From positions 1 through 60,787 of the forward strand of contig DATKQY010000026.1 of the NCBI GenBank assembly GCA_035532475.1: a DNA stretch of 60,787 nucleotides, in the 5' to 3' direction. Origin of the DNA: DATKQY01 sp035532475 (GTDB taxonomy: Bacteria > Actinomycetota > Acidimicrobiia > Acidimicrobiales > Bog-793). Position 1 is the first letter of the stretch; each line of letters starts with the position of its first letter. Under the pieces are notes generated by a model, which saw only the letters and a program-made list of their open reading frames with translations, did not search any database and had not been told where the DNA came from. A program made the translations under genes and the position numbers. Positions 7,166-15,508 of the stretch are shown piece by piece.

Positions 7166-9554
7166 GCGGGAGCGCCACCTTCGTACAGGAGGGGTAGGGG
7201 ATCTCCGGGAAGCTCCGGGGGCCGACGCGGGCCGGCGCGCCCTTGGCGAGCGCGTCGAGCGCCCGCAGCACCTTGTCGGGTGTGGCGGGCACCTCGTCCA
7301 CCCAGATGCCGAGCGCGTCGTGGATCGCGGCGATCACCGCGGGGATCACCGGGAGCATCGGGCCCTGGCCGACCTCCTTGGCACCGTAGGGGCCCTCGGG
7401 GTCGAGCGTCTCGACGAGGAGCGTCTCGATCAGCGGCATGTCGAGGCAGGTGGGGGACTTGTAGTCGAGGATCGAGGGCCGGTGGTGCTGACCCTTGCGG
7501 TAGGCGTGCTCCTCGAGCAGCGCCTCGCCGAGCGCCATGTAGACGCTGCCCTCGACCTGTCCCTTGACGAGCAGCGGGTTGAGCGTCCGCCCGATGTCGT
7601 GCGCGACCCAGATCTTGTTGACGCGGACCTGGCCGGTGCGGGCGTCCGCGTCGAGGTCGACGACGGCGGCCGAGAAGCTGTAGGCGGGGCTCGGCCCGAC
7701 CCCCGAGCCGCGGAACGTGGCGGCGATGTCGAGCGGTGGCGCGTAGCTCCCGCTCGCCACGAGCGTGCCGTGCACCTCCTGTGCGGCCGACACCGCCTCG
7801 GCGAAGCTCATCCGGCCGATGGTGCCCGCGCCCACCGTCACCTCGCTCACGGGGCGGTCCTCGCGCTCGGCGACGGCCGCGACGAGCGTCTCGCGCAGCT
7901 TGCGTGCGGCGTCGAGCGCGGCGTTGCCCGCCATGAAGGTCACGCGCGAGGAGTACGAGCCGAGGTCGACCGGGGTGAGGGCGGTGTCGGCGGTCACGAG
8001 GCGGATGTCCGCGCGCGACAGGCCGAGCTCCTCGGCGACGAGCGTGGCGAGGACCGAGTCGGACCCCTGACCGATGTCGGTCGCGCCGCTGAACACCGTC
8101 ACGCCCGCTCGGTCGACCTTGACGTTGACCTCGCTGTGGGGCAGGCGGTTGCCGTAGATGGGGAAGCCGGCGCCGCAGAGGTACGCGGAGACCGCGAACC
8201 CCTGGCCGTGGCCGCCGCCGCGCTCACGTTGGTGGAAGCCCGAGGCGTCGAGCACCTTGTCGGTCACCTCGTCGATCCCACACGAGGTGATCCGCAAGCC
8301 GTTGACCGTGCGTGAGTCGGCCTTGACGTAGTTGCGACGCTTCAGCTCGACCGGGTCCATCTCGAGATCCTCGGCGATCTTGTCGAGGTGCAGCTCGAGG
8401 GCGAAGCGCGGCTGGGGCGTCCCGTGCCCTCGTTTGGGTCCGCAGGGCGCCTTGTTCGTGAAGACGCGGCAGGCCTCGAAACGGTAGGCCGGCAGGTCGT
8501 AGGTGACCGGCTGCAACGCGCCGGTGTAGTACATCGACGCGACACCGAAGGAGCCGTAGGCCCCGCCGTCGAGGGCGGTGCGGAAGTGCATGGCGAGGAT
8601 CCGGCCCTCGCGGGTGACACCGGTGCGCACCCACATGAGCACCGGGTGGCGACCCCGGTGCGCGTAGAAGACCTCCTCGCGCGTCAGCGTGCACTTGACA
8701 GGCCGCCCGGTGATCATCGCCAGCTTCGAGACGACCAGCTCGTGGGCGAAGGGGTCCGACTTGCCGCCGAAGCCCCCGCCGTGGGGGGTCGCGATCACCC
8801 GGATGCGCGCCGTGGGAAGTTCGAGGACCTTGGCCAGCGCGCGCTGCACGTAGTGGGGCGTCTGCGTGGAGGACCGCAAGGTGAGCTGCCCGTCGGCGAA
8901 GGTCGCCGTGGCCGAGTGCTCCTCGAGGGCCAGATGGGTGCTGCCCTCGTAGAAGAAGACGTCTTCGCGGACGAGGTCCGCCGCGGCGAAGCCCTCCTCG
9001 ACGTCGCCGAACTCGAGCGCCGCCATCCGGTGGATGTTGCCGGCCTCAGCCTGGTCGTGGATCGGCTCGTCGGCGGGCTCCTCGAGCGCCTCCTCGATGG
9101 AGGTGACCGCGGCGAGAGGCTCGTAGGTGACGCGGATCAGCCGGCAGGCGGCGCGGGCCGTCTCCTCGTCAAGGGCTGCCACGGCCGCGACCGGGTCGCC
9201 GACGTAGCGCACCTTCTCGAACTCGAGCGCCCGCTCGTCCTGGCTGACGGGCAGGATCCCGTAGCGCGTCGGCAGGGACTCGCCGGTGAGGACCGCCACC
9301 ACGCCGGGAAGCTCGAGCGCCTCGCGCGAGTCGACACCGAGAACGCGGGCGTGCGGGTGCGGGCTGCGCACCAGCGTGCACACGAGCGTCCCCGGCAGGG
9401 CGAGGTCGTCGGCGTAGACGACCGAGCCGGTGACCTTGGCGAGCGCGTCGAGGCGAGGCAGCGGCATGCCCACGATGCGGAACTCGCCGCCTTCGGCGCC
9501 TCCCGGCCCCGTCCCGAGGCGCTTGCCGACCCAGCCGGCGCCCGCCCGGGTCAC
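7143..9554 (-). CDS. hcrA: 4-Hydroxybenzoyl-CoA reductase alpha (molybdopterin) subunit
   Basis: An 803-residue molybdenum hydroxylase large subunit that removes the phenolic hydroxyl of 4-hydroxybenzoyl-CoA to give benzoyl-CoA. Family motifs include PLPRLDALAKVTG near the N-terminus, VRSPHPHARV, GGGFGGKSD, RGHGTPQPRF (Arg-Gly near the Mo cofactor), GATDIGQGSDSV and VGQGPMLPVI. The frame is open far upstream through hcrC, but that part is out-of-frame hcrC sequence. GTG 9554 overlaps the hcrC stop (GTGA) and gives a family-like N-terminus. The order C-A-B is that of the known hcr operons. Confidence 0.9.
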   Translation of the reverse strand: MTRAGAGWVGKRLGTGPGGAEGGEFRIVGMPLPRLDALAKVTGSVVYADDLALPGTLVCTLVRSPHPHARVLGVDSREALELPGVVAVLTGESLPTRYGILPVSQDERALEFEKVRYVGDPVAAVAALDEETARAACRLIRVTYEPLAAVTSIEEALEEPADEPIHDQAEAGNIHRMAALEFGDVEEGFAAADLVREDVFFYEGSTHLALEEHSATATFADGQLTLRSSTQTPHYVQRALAKVLELPTARIRVIATPHGGGFGGKSDPFAHELVVSKLAMITGRPVKCTLTREEVFYAHRGRHPVLMWVRTGVTREGRILAMHFRTALDGGAYGSFGVASMYYTGALQPVTYDLPAYRFEACRVFTNKAPCGPKRGHGTPQPRFALELHLDKIAEDLEMDPVELKRRNYVKADSRTVNGLRITSCGIDEVTDKVLDASGFHQRERGGGHGQGFAVSAYLCGAGFPIYGNRLPHSEVNVKVDRAGVTVFSGATDIGQGSDSVLATLVAEELGLSRADIRLVTADTALTPVDLGSYSSRVTFMAGNAALDAARKLRETLVAAVAEREDRPVSEVTVGAGTIGRMSFAEAVSAAQEVHGTLVASGSYAPPLDIAATFRGSGVGPSPAYSFSAAVVDLDADARTGQVRVNKIWVAHDIGRTLNPLLVKGQVEGSVYMALGEALLEEHAYRKGQHHRPSILDYKSPTCLDMPLIETLLVETLDPEGPYGAKEVGQGPMLPVIPAVIAAIHDALGIWVDEVPATPDKVLRALDALAKGAPARVGPRSFPEIPYPSCTKVALPHAATASL

Positions 9555-10042
9555 TCCCGGCACGTCAGCATCCTCCCCGCCAGCGCGACGGCCTCGACGA
9601 TGCTCGCATAGCCGGTGCATCGGCAGAGGTTGCCCGAGAGCGCCTCGCCGATCTCCTCGGTCGTCGCGGCCGGGTTGGCGTCGAGGAGCGCCTTCGCGCT
9701 CAAGAGCATGCCCGAGGTGCAGTAGCCGCACTGGGAGGCGCCGGACTCGATGAAGGCCTCCTGCAGCGGATGGAGCGCGGCGCCGTTCGCGAGACCCTCG
9801 ACGGTGGTCACCTCCGTGCCTTGGACCTGGTCGGGCAGCAGGAGGCAGCTGAGCTGCGCGACGCCGTCGACAAGCACTGTGCAGGCGCCGCACTCGCCGA
9901 GCTCGCAGCCGTGCTTGGTACCGGTGAGCCGCAGCCGCTCGCGCAGCACCTCGAGGAGGGTCTCGTGGGGGCGCGCGAGCGTCTCGCGTGCCTCGCCGTT
10001 GACCGTCAGGCGCAGGATCTGCACCTCGCCGTCGCCGCTCAC
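9551..10042 (-). CDS. hcrC: 4-Hydroxybenzoyl-CoA reductase gamma ([2Fe-2S]) subunit
   Basis: A 163-residue two-cluster [2Fe-2S] subunit. Cys46, Cys51, Cys54 and Cys66 form the plant-ferredoxin-type cluster, and Cys105, Cys108, Cys140 and Cys142 the second (QCGYC, CRC). It relays electrons between the beta and alpha subunits. The start GTG 10042 is chosen because GGAGG lies 8 bases upstream; an in-frame start at 10090 adds only low-complexity residues. The length matches known HcrC (about 161 residues). It overlaps hcrA by 4 bases. Confidence 0.92.
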   Translation of the reverse strand: MSGDGEVQILRLTVNGEARETLARPHETLLEVLRERLRLTGTKHGCELGECGACTVLVDGVAQLSCLLLPDQVQGTEVTTVEGLANGAALHPLQEAFIESGASQCGYCTSGMLLSAKALLDANPAATTEEIGEALSGNLCRCTGYASIVEAVALAGRMLTCRE

Positions 10043-10097
10043 GGTGCCGCCTCCACCCGCGCTCCGGCCGGTTGCGGGGCCCGGTTCCACCCGGGTC

Positions 10098-10385
10098 TCA
10101 CTGCCGGGCCGCCCAGGCCTCGACGAGGGCCCGGGCCCCGTCGCGGTCCTCGAAGTACATGCGGTTGATCCGGGCGAAGTCCTTCCACTCGGCCGGGAGG
10201 TCGTCCTCGGCGTGGATCGCCTCGACCGGGCAGGGCTCGACGCACGCCGCGCAGTCGATGCAGCGGCCCGGATCGATGAACAGCATCAGGTCCCCCGCAG
10301 CGGCGACGATGCAGTCGACCGGGCACACCTCGACGCAGGAGCGGTCCGTGGTGCCGATACAGGTTGGGCCGATGACGTAGGCCAT
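10098..10385 (-). CDS. Ferredoxin (FdxA-like, two-cluster)
   Basis: A 95-residue ferredoxin with an N-terminal CIGTTDRSCVEVCPVDCI block (7-residue spacing after the first Cys, as in 7Fe FdxA ferredoxins) and a second classic CIDCAACVEPCP block. It should carry a [3Fe-4S] or [4Fe-4S] cluster plus a [4Fe-4S] cluster at low potential. It is first in the operon with hcrCAB and is the natural electron carrier for both 4-hydroxybenzoyl-CoA reductase and benzoyl-CoA reductase. The start ATG 10385 is preceded by GGGAGG and gives MAYVIGPTC, the family start. Confidence 0.9.
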   Translation of the reverse strand: MAYVIGPTCIGTTDRSCVEVCPVDCIVAAAGDLMLFIDPGRCIDCAACVEPCPVEAIHAEDDLPAEWKDFARINRMYFEDRDGARALVEAWAARQ

Positions 10386-10536
10386 GACCGACCTCCCTCC
10401 CGTGTGCGCTGTCTCGGCCTGCGCGTGGGTGGCCGGCCGGGCGACCGCCGCGCGTTCTCGGTGCCGCTCGTTCGGCTGAGCCGGCCAGCCTTGGCCCTCC
10501 CGAGACCTCAAGTGCAGAACTTGATGTTCTGTCGTC

Positions 10537-10566
10537 ACTATATTTACTGACCGTACGGTAGGTCAA
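10537..10566 (-). promoter_or_regulatory. Promoter of fdx-hcrCAB with embedded palindromic operator
   Basis: Reading the minus strand, TTGACC (10566-10561) and TATAGT (10542-10537) are separated by 18 bases, a good sigma70-type promoter. The spacer holds the perfect 10-bp palindrome ACCGTACGGT (10550-10559). A TetR-family dimer here would block polymerase. The same core occurs before bcrC, and a diverged copy before the glutaryl-CoA dehydrogenase gene. Confidence 0.7.
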
Positions 10567-10622
10567 GGTGGTGCGGCAGCCGCCCGTCAGCGGCGCTGCC
10601 GCCCCAGCGGGGGCGGGCGCGC

Positions 10623-11513
10623 TCAGGGTGGGTCGTCGCTCCAGTCGTAGAACCCCTGGCCGGTCTTCTTGCCGAGCCGGCCCTCCTCGACCATCTGCAC
10701 GAGGAGCTCCGGCGGATCGAAGCGGGGGCCGAGCGCCTCGGCGAGGTGGCGGGCGATGTCGAGCCGGACGTCGAGGCCGACGAGGTCCCCGAGGCGCAGC
10801 GGGCCCATCGGATGCCGGTAGCCGAGCTCCATCGCGCGATCGATGTCGGCAGGGCTCGCCACGCCGTCGGCGACCATGCGGATCGCCTCGAGGCCGAGCG
10901 CCACACCGAGCCGGCTCGTCGCGAACCCCGGAGTGTCGCGAACGACGATCGCCTCCTTGCCGATGCGCCCGGCCAGCTCGAGGGCAGCGTCGCGAGCAGC
11001 GGACGCCGTCACCTCGCCGACCACCACCTCCACCAGGGGCATCGCCCAGACCGGGTTGAAGAAGTGCATCCCGACGAGACGTTCCGGACGGGCGAGGCTG
11101 CGGGCGAGCAGGCTGACGGAGAGCGCGCTCGTGTTGGTGGCGAGCAGGCGGGGCGCGCGCGCCTCGGCCGCGCCCAGCACGGCGGTCTTCAGCTCCTGCT
11201 GCTCGGGGACTGCCTCAAGGACGAGGTCGGCGCCCGGGGCGATGTCGCCGATCCCGTCGAGCGCCGCGAGCCGGTCGCGCGCCGCGCCGGCCGCCTCGGA
11301 GGTCAGCTTGCCGCGTCGCAGCGCCCCGGCGAGCAGCTTCGCGACCTGCGCGACGCCCGCCTCCGCCCGGCGACGGTCCGCGTCGACCATCTCGACCAGG
11401 TCGCCCGCCAGGCAGAAGGCGTGTGCGATGCCCGTCCCCATCACGCCGCCGCCGATGACCGCGACGCGTCGCTGCTCGGTCCGGCCCTCGCCCGCAGCGA
11501 TCGCGTCGCTCAC
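10623..11513 (-). CDS. 3-Hydroxyacyl-CoA dehydrogenase (3-hydroxybutyryl-CoA dehydrogenase family)
   Basis: A 296-residue NAD-dependent dehydrogenase. The Rossmann motif RVAVIGGGVMGTGIA opens the protein, followed by ATNTSALSVS, the catalytic-His region GMHFFNPVWAMPLVEVV, DTPGFATSRL and a C-terminal helical domain ending KKTGQGFYDW. It oxidises 3-hydroxyacyl-CoA to 3-oxoacyl-CoA. In this island the likely substrate is 3-hydroxypimelyl-CoA or a shorter beta-oxidation intermediate formed after ring opening. Start GTG 11513 is the closest fit to family length, though no strong ribosome site is visible. It is divergent from the hemerythrin gene. Confidence 0.85.
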   Translation of the reverse strand: MSDAIAAGEGRTEQRRVAVIGGGVMGTGIAHAFCLAGDLVEMVDADRRRAEAGVAQVAKLLAGALRRGKLTSEAAGAARDRLAALDGIGDIAPGADLVLEAVPEQQELKTAVLGAAEARAPRLLATNTSALSVSLLARSLARPERLVGMHFFNPVWAMPLVEVVVGEVTASAARDAALELAGRIGKEAIVVRDTPGFATSRLGVALGLEAIRMVADGVASPADIDRAMELGYRHPMGPLRLGDLVGLDVRLDIARHLAEALGPRFDPPELLVQMVEEGRLGKKTGQGFYDWSDDPP

Positions 11514-11666
11514 CGCGGCCTGCGGGGGCCCGCCAGCGGGCCGCGCTTGTGGCGGTGGGGCGCCACGGGGAGGATGTGGGCAGGCGGGAGGGCGCAGCGC
11601 GCCGGCATCCGCCAGCGCGGCGCCGGCTCTCCGGTGGTGCGTTCGGCACGAGGGCGGAGGGATGCC

Positions 11667-12086
11667 ATGACCGCAGGCCGCCAGGCGAGCCTCGAGGCGA
11701 TGACGGTCCTCGCGGCCGAGCACGTGGAGGTGCGGGCGCTGCTCTCCGGAGCGTCCGCGGCCCTCGAAGGGGGCGACGGCGACGCGGCGAGGAGGACGCT
11801 CCTCGCCGGCCGGGAGCTGCTCGCCGTCGGGCTCGACGAGCACATCCGCGTCGAGGACGAGGAGCTGTTCCCGGTCATCGCCGGGGAGCTCGGGCAGGGC
11901 CTCGTCGGCATCTTCGCCGAGGAGCACGTGCGGATTCTCGAAGCTCGCGACGAGGTGCTCGCGAGCCTTGCCGGCCCGTCGTTCGCCACCGGGGCGTTCG
12001 GAGCGCTCTGCGAGCTGCTCGAGTCCCACACCGTTCGCGAGGACCAGATGCTGTTCCCGGCGGCCCGCGAGGCGCTCGGGGGCTGA
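11667..12086 (+). CDS. Hemerythrin-like HHE domain protein
   Basis: A 139-residue four-helix protein with histidines in AAEHVEVR, DEHIRVEDEELFP, EEHVRILE and ESHTVREDQMLFP. This is the H...HxxxE pattern of hemerythrin HHE domains that bind a di-iron or single metal centre. Such proteins sense or scavenge oxygen, NO or iron. Beside oxygen-sensitive benzoyl-CoA reductase genes an oxygen-scavenging role is attractive but is inference. The start ATG 11667 follows GGCGGAGGG. It is divergent from the dehydrogenase and upstream of a tetR gene. Confidence 0.82.
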   Translation: MTAGRQASLEAMTVLAAEHVEVRALLSGASAALEGGDGDAARRTLLAGRELLAVGLDEHIRVEDEELFPVIAGELGQGLVGIFAEEHVRILEARDEVLASLAGPSFATGAFGALCELLESHTVREDQMLFPAAREALGG

Positions 12087-12211
12087 GCGGCCCGCGGCGA
12101 GGTTGCACGGCCGCCAGGTGGCGTTTGCACGCGACAGTCGATAGAATTAATTACCAGCTGCGGTGCCCGCCTGTCCCGGCGGGTGACTCGTGGCATCCCG
12201 AGGGAGGTGAC

Positions 12212-12901
12212 GTGGCGGCTGAGCCACAGGCGTCGCGTCGGCCGGGTCGGCCACGCCACAGCGAGCCGAGCCCGGAGTTCCGGGCCCGCATGACCGAGAT
12301 CGTCGAGACGGCCGCTCGGGTCTTCCGAGCGAAGGGCTACGACGCCGGCTCGCTCGACGACGTGGCAACCGAGCTCGACCTGCGCAAGGCCAGCCTCTAC
12401 TACTACGTGCGCTCGAAGGCCGAGCTGCTCTACCGGGTTTTCGACCGGGCCATCACCACGGCGCTCGGCAGCATCGAGGCCTCGCTCGAGATCGAGGACC
12501 CCCGCGAGCGCCTGGCCTCGCTCATCTGCCATCAGGCGGTGACGGTCGCGGCCGAGCCGAGCTTCTTCTCCGTCTTCTTCGACCAGCGGCCCCGCCTCGC
12601 GGCGGCCTACGAGGCCGAGATCCGGGCCAAGGAGCGCCACTACCTCCACGTGTTCGCGGACGCGGTTGCCGCTGCGGTGGAGCAGGGCGCGCTCGTCGAC
12701 GTCGAGCCCCGCTACGGGGCCCAGGCCATCCTCGGGATGACGAGCTGGGTCTACAAGTGGTTCGACCCTGACCGTGACGACCCCGACGAGTTCGCGCGCA
12801 CCTGCGTCGCCCTCGTGCTTCCCGGGCCGCCGGGTCTCGACGGCGCCCCCGGCGCCCGCCGTCGCGAGCCGACCCCGAGCGCGCACGCGGGCCACCGCTA
12901 G
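12212..12901 (+). CDS. TetR/AcrR-family transcriptional regulator 1
   Basis: A 229-residue repressor-type regulator. The N-terminal helix-turn-helix reads VFRAKGYDAGSLDDVATELDL, then KASLYYYVRSKAELLYRVF (residues ~40-75), which resembles the KstR2-like group that controls CoA-dependent catabolism. The C-terminal part is the ligand-binding dimer domain. The start GTG 12212 is preceded by GGGAGGTGA. Its stop overlaps that of the convergent CoA ligase. It is a good candidate for the ACCGNNCGGT operator shared by bcr, hcr and, more loosely, gcdH, with an aromatic acyl-CoA as inducer; this link is inference. Confidence 0.88.
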   Translation: MAAEPQASRRPGRPRHSEPSPEFRARMTEIVETAARVFRAKGYDAGSLDDVATELDLRKASLYYYVRSKAELLYRVFDRAITTALGSIEASLEIEDPRERLASLICHQAVTVAAEPSFFSVFFDQRPRLAAAYEAEIRAKERHYLHVFADAVAAAVEQGALVDVEPRYGAQAILGMTSWVYKWFDPDRDDPDEFARTCVALVLPGPPGLDGAPGARRREPTPSAHAGHR

Positions 12902-14526
12902 GCCGCCGACGGCGAGGGCTGCGGCCAGCCGGCGCGCAGCACGTGGCGCTGCAGCTTGCCGGTGGCGGTGCGTGGCAGCTTGTCGACGAAGCGCACCGAC
13001 CTCGGGACCTTGTAGGCAGCGAGGTGCTCACGGGCCAGAAGCGTCAGCTCGGCCTCGAGCTCCGGCGAGCCAGCGCAGCCGCTCGCCGGGACGACGAAGG
13101 CGCGCAGGCGCGAGGCGCCGATGGCATCGGTGACGGCGATGACCGCCACCTCGGCGACGGCCGAGTGGGAGACGAGGAGCGTCTCGATCTCGAGCGGCGA
13201 GATCGTGATGCCGCCGACCATCTCGAGGTCGTCGGACCTGCCGCAGTGGTGCACGAAGCCGTCGCCGTCGACCGCCACCCGATCTCCGGTGCGCAGCCAG
13301 CCGTCCACGAGAACCCTCGCGGTCTCCTCGGGCCGGTTGTGGTAGCCGGCCATCAGCGTCGGCCCCCGGACCCAGAGCGAGCCGACGCTGCCGCGAGGCA
13401 CCTCCTCGTCCTGCAGGTCCCGGATGCTGATCTCGTAGCCGGGCAGGACGTGACCGCAGCTGCCGGCGCGTCGCTGGCGGAGGGTGTTGGCGATGAACAA
13501 GTGCCCGACCTCGGTCGAGCCGAGGCCGTCGAGGATCGGGACGCCGAGCCAGGACGAGGCGCGGGCCTGCAGGGTGGGCGACAGTGCCTCACCCGCCGAA
13601 ACGGCGACGCGCAGGGAGCGGAACGGCTCGGGGTCGCCGTCTGCCAGCAGCACCGCGTAGAAGGTCGGCACGGCGAACATCACGCTCGGGCGCACCCGGG
13701 CCACGAGCTCGCTCACCGCGTCGATCGTCGGAAGCTCGGGCTGCAGCGCCGTCGAGGCGCCCGTCGACAGGGCGCAAAAGACGGTGTTGCCGAGGCCGTA
13801 GGAGAAGTAGGCGCGCGACACCGAGTACAAGACGTCCTCGGGGGTGAGCTCGAGCGCCGCGTGCGCCACGGCGGCGGCGTGGCAGGCGAGGTCGGAGTGG
13901 CGGTGCACCACGAGCTTGGGCCTGCCGGTCGTGCCGGAGGTGTACTGGCCGTAGAGCGGCGCGTCGGCCCCGAGGATCGCCGGCGGGGCGGGCGGCTGGC
14001 GGGGTCCTTCACGCTCGAGATCGGAGGCGCTGAGCACCGGCGTCCCGGGGAAGTAGACGGCGATCTCCTCCTCGCAGACGACGAGCCGGGGCACCGCGTC
14101 GTGGACCATGAAGTCGTAGTCCTTCGGCCCGAGTCGCGGGTTGACCGGGACCGCGAGGGCTCCGAGGTGGGCCGCGCCGAGGAACGCGAGGACGAAGCCG
14201 ATGCGGTCGTGCAGCGCGATGAGCACGCGGTCGCCTTCGCGCACGCCGAGCTCGGCGAGCAGCGTCGCGCTCGACGCGACCGCCCGGTGGCACTCCCCGT
14301 GGGTCCAGGCGCGCTCGTGCTCGACGTAGGCTCGCCGGTCGAGCCAGCCCGAGCGCGCGGCGAGCTCCGCCAGCTGCACGGCCGCGTTGTGCTGCGCGGA
14401 CCGCTCCGGAGCCAGGGCCGCGCCCCTCGGACTCCACGCCGGCTCGTCTCGCCTCTCGTCTTGCGCCTCGGCTCGCGGCGGGTGCAGGTGCACCCGACGT
14501 CGTGTCGAGCGTGAGCCTCCGGGCAT
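12898..14526 (-). CDS. Benzoate/4-hydroxybenzoate-CoA ligase-like enzyme
   Basis: A 542-residue acyl-adenylate-forming enzyme. Motifs are YTSGTTGRPKLVVHRH (ATP loop), YFSYGLGN, DGLGSTEVGHLF, DGWLRTGDRV, the GRSDDLEMVGG hinge and LPRTATGKLQRH with the catalytic Lys. The YGLGN and GYEISI segments resemble benzoate-CoA ligases more than fatty acid ligases. It would activate benzoate, 4-hydroxybenzoate or an alicyclic acid to its CoA thioester, feeding hcrCAB and bcrCBAD. GGAGGG lies 5 bases before ATG 14526; the in-frame GTG at 14541 lacks a site. It is the last gene of the minus-strand operon that starts at 18,212. Confidence 0.82.
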   Translation of the reverse strand: MPGGSRSTRRRVHLHPPRAEAQDERRDEPAWSPRGAALAPERSAQHNAAVQLAELAARSGWLDRRAYVEHERAWTHGECHRAVASSATLLAELGVREGDRVLIALHDRIGFVLAFLGAAHLGALAVPVNPRLGPKDYDFMVHDAVPRLVVCEEEIAVYFPGTPVLSASDLEREGPRQPPAPPAILGADAPLYGQYTSGTTGRPKLVVHRHSDLACHAAAVAHAALELTPEDVLYSVSRAYFSYGLGNTVFCALSTGASTALQPELPTIDAVSELVARVRPSVMFAVPTFYAVLLADGDPEPFRSLRVAVSAGEALSPTLQARASSWLGVPILDGLGSTEVGHLFIANTLRQRRAGSCGHVLPGYEISIRDLQDEEVPRGSVGSLWVRGPTLMAGYHNRPEETARVLVDGWLRTGDRVAVDGDGFVHHCGRSDDLEMVGGITISPLEIETLLVSHSAVAEVAVIAVTDAIGASRLRAFVVPASGCAGSPELEAELTLLAREHLAAYKVPRSVRFVDKLPRTATGKLQRHVLRAGWPQPSPSAA

Positions 14527-14562
14527 CTGCCCTCCTTCCACGCTCAGCGTCTCCCTGCGTCG

Positions 14563-15390
14563 CTACCGGCCCTGCCAGGCCGGTGCGCGTTTGCCGTTGA
14601 ACGCGGCGTGGAACTCCGCGTAGTCCTCGCTGTTCATGAGGAGCGCCTGGGTCATCGCCTCGAGCTCGATCGCGCCCGAAAGTGGCATGTCGAGCTCGCG
14701 CGAGAGGAGGGACTTGGTCTGCGCGTACGCGAAGGAGGGTCCCCCGGCGAGGCGTGCGGCGAGGGCCGCCGTCGCCTCGTCCAGGTTGCCATCGTCGACG
14801 AGCTGGCTGACCAGCCCGTAGCGCTCGGCGGTCTCGGCGTCGAGGGTGTCGCCGAGCATCAGCAGCTGCGTGGCGCGGCCGAGCCCGACGATCCGGGGCA
14901 GCAGGTAGGCCGAGCCCATGTCGGCGCCGGCGAGGCCGACCTTGGTGAACAGGAAGGCGAAGCGGGCCGACCGGGTGAGCAGCCGGAAGTCGGCGGCGAG
15001 CGCGATCACCGATCCGGCGCCCGCCGCGATGCCGTGTACCGCCGCGATGATCGGGATGGGGCACTCGCGCATCGTCTTGACGACGTCACCGGTCATCCGG
15101 GTGAACTCGAGCAGCTCGTCGGGACGCATCTTCAACAGCGCGCCGATGATCTCGTTCACGTCGCCGCCCGAGCAGAAGGCCTTGCCCTCGCCGCGGATCA
15201 CGAGCACGCGGACGTCGCCGCGCTGGGGCAGCTCCTTGAGCAGGTCGCGCAGGTCCGCGTAACTCTCGAAGGTCAAGGCATTGAGCTTGTCAGGCCGGGT
15301 GAGGGTGATGGTGGCCACCCGATCGGCGATCTCGAAACGGAAGTGCTCCCAGTTCGAGGTGATGGGCACGGAACCGCGGAACGGGCTCAT
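14563..15390 (-). CDS. Enoyl-CoA hydratase/isomerase family protein
   Basis: A 275-residue crotonase-fold protein. Oxyanion-hole segments are GKAFCSGGDVNEI and HGIAAGAGSVIAL, and the active-site loop is FTKVGLAGADMGSAYLL, where an Asp sits instead of the usual second Glu region. Family members hydrate, isomerise or hydrolyse cyclic and linear acyl-CoAs. Here it may act on the cyclic dienoyl-CoA or in ring opening; no specific assignment is possible. ATG 15390 is favoured because AGGAGG is 9 bases upstream, against 3 for the GTG at 15396. It lies 118 bases after the acyl-CoA dehydrogenase and 36 bases before the ligase. Confidence 0.8.
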   Translation of the reverse strand: MSPFRGSVPITSNWEHFRFEIADRVATITLTRPDKLNALTFESYADLRDLLKELPQRGDVRVLVIRGEGKAFCSGGDVNEIIGALLKMRPDELLEFTRMTGDVVKTMRECPIPIIAAVHGIAAGAGSVIALAADFRLLTRSARFAFLFTKVGLAGADMGSAYLLPRIVGLGRATQLLMLGDTLDAETAERYGLVSQLVDDGNLDEATAALAARLAGGPSFAYAQTKSLLSRELDMPLSGAIELEAMTQALLMNSEDYAEFHAAFNGKRAPAWQGR

Positions 15391-15508
15391 CTGCACGGGC
15401 CTCCTGTTGGTGCGGACGGCGGGTGTCGCCGGCTGGACATGCCTGCTCGGTGGGCGCCGAGGACGTGCCCGGTGGCCCGCCGGCTGTCATCGCTCGCGCA
15501 CGTCGCCG

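Noticed and set aside
9554..9893. N-terminal extension of HcrA through hcrC
   Set aside because: The extension is an out-of-frame reading of conserved hcrC sequence; the GTGA overlap start gives a normal HcrA.
12166..12183. Hairpin CCCGCC-N6-GGCGGG in the leader of tetR 1 as riboswitch or attenuator
   Set aside because: A 6-bp GC stem is expected by chance in DNA this GC-rich, and no conserved RNA core is seen.
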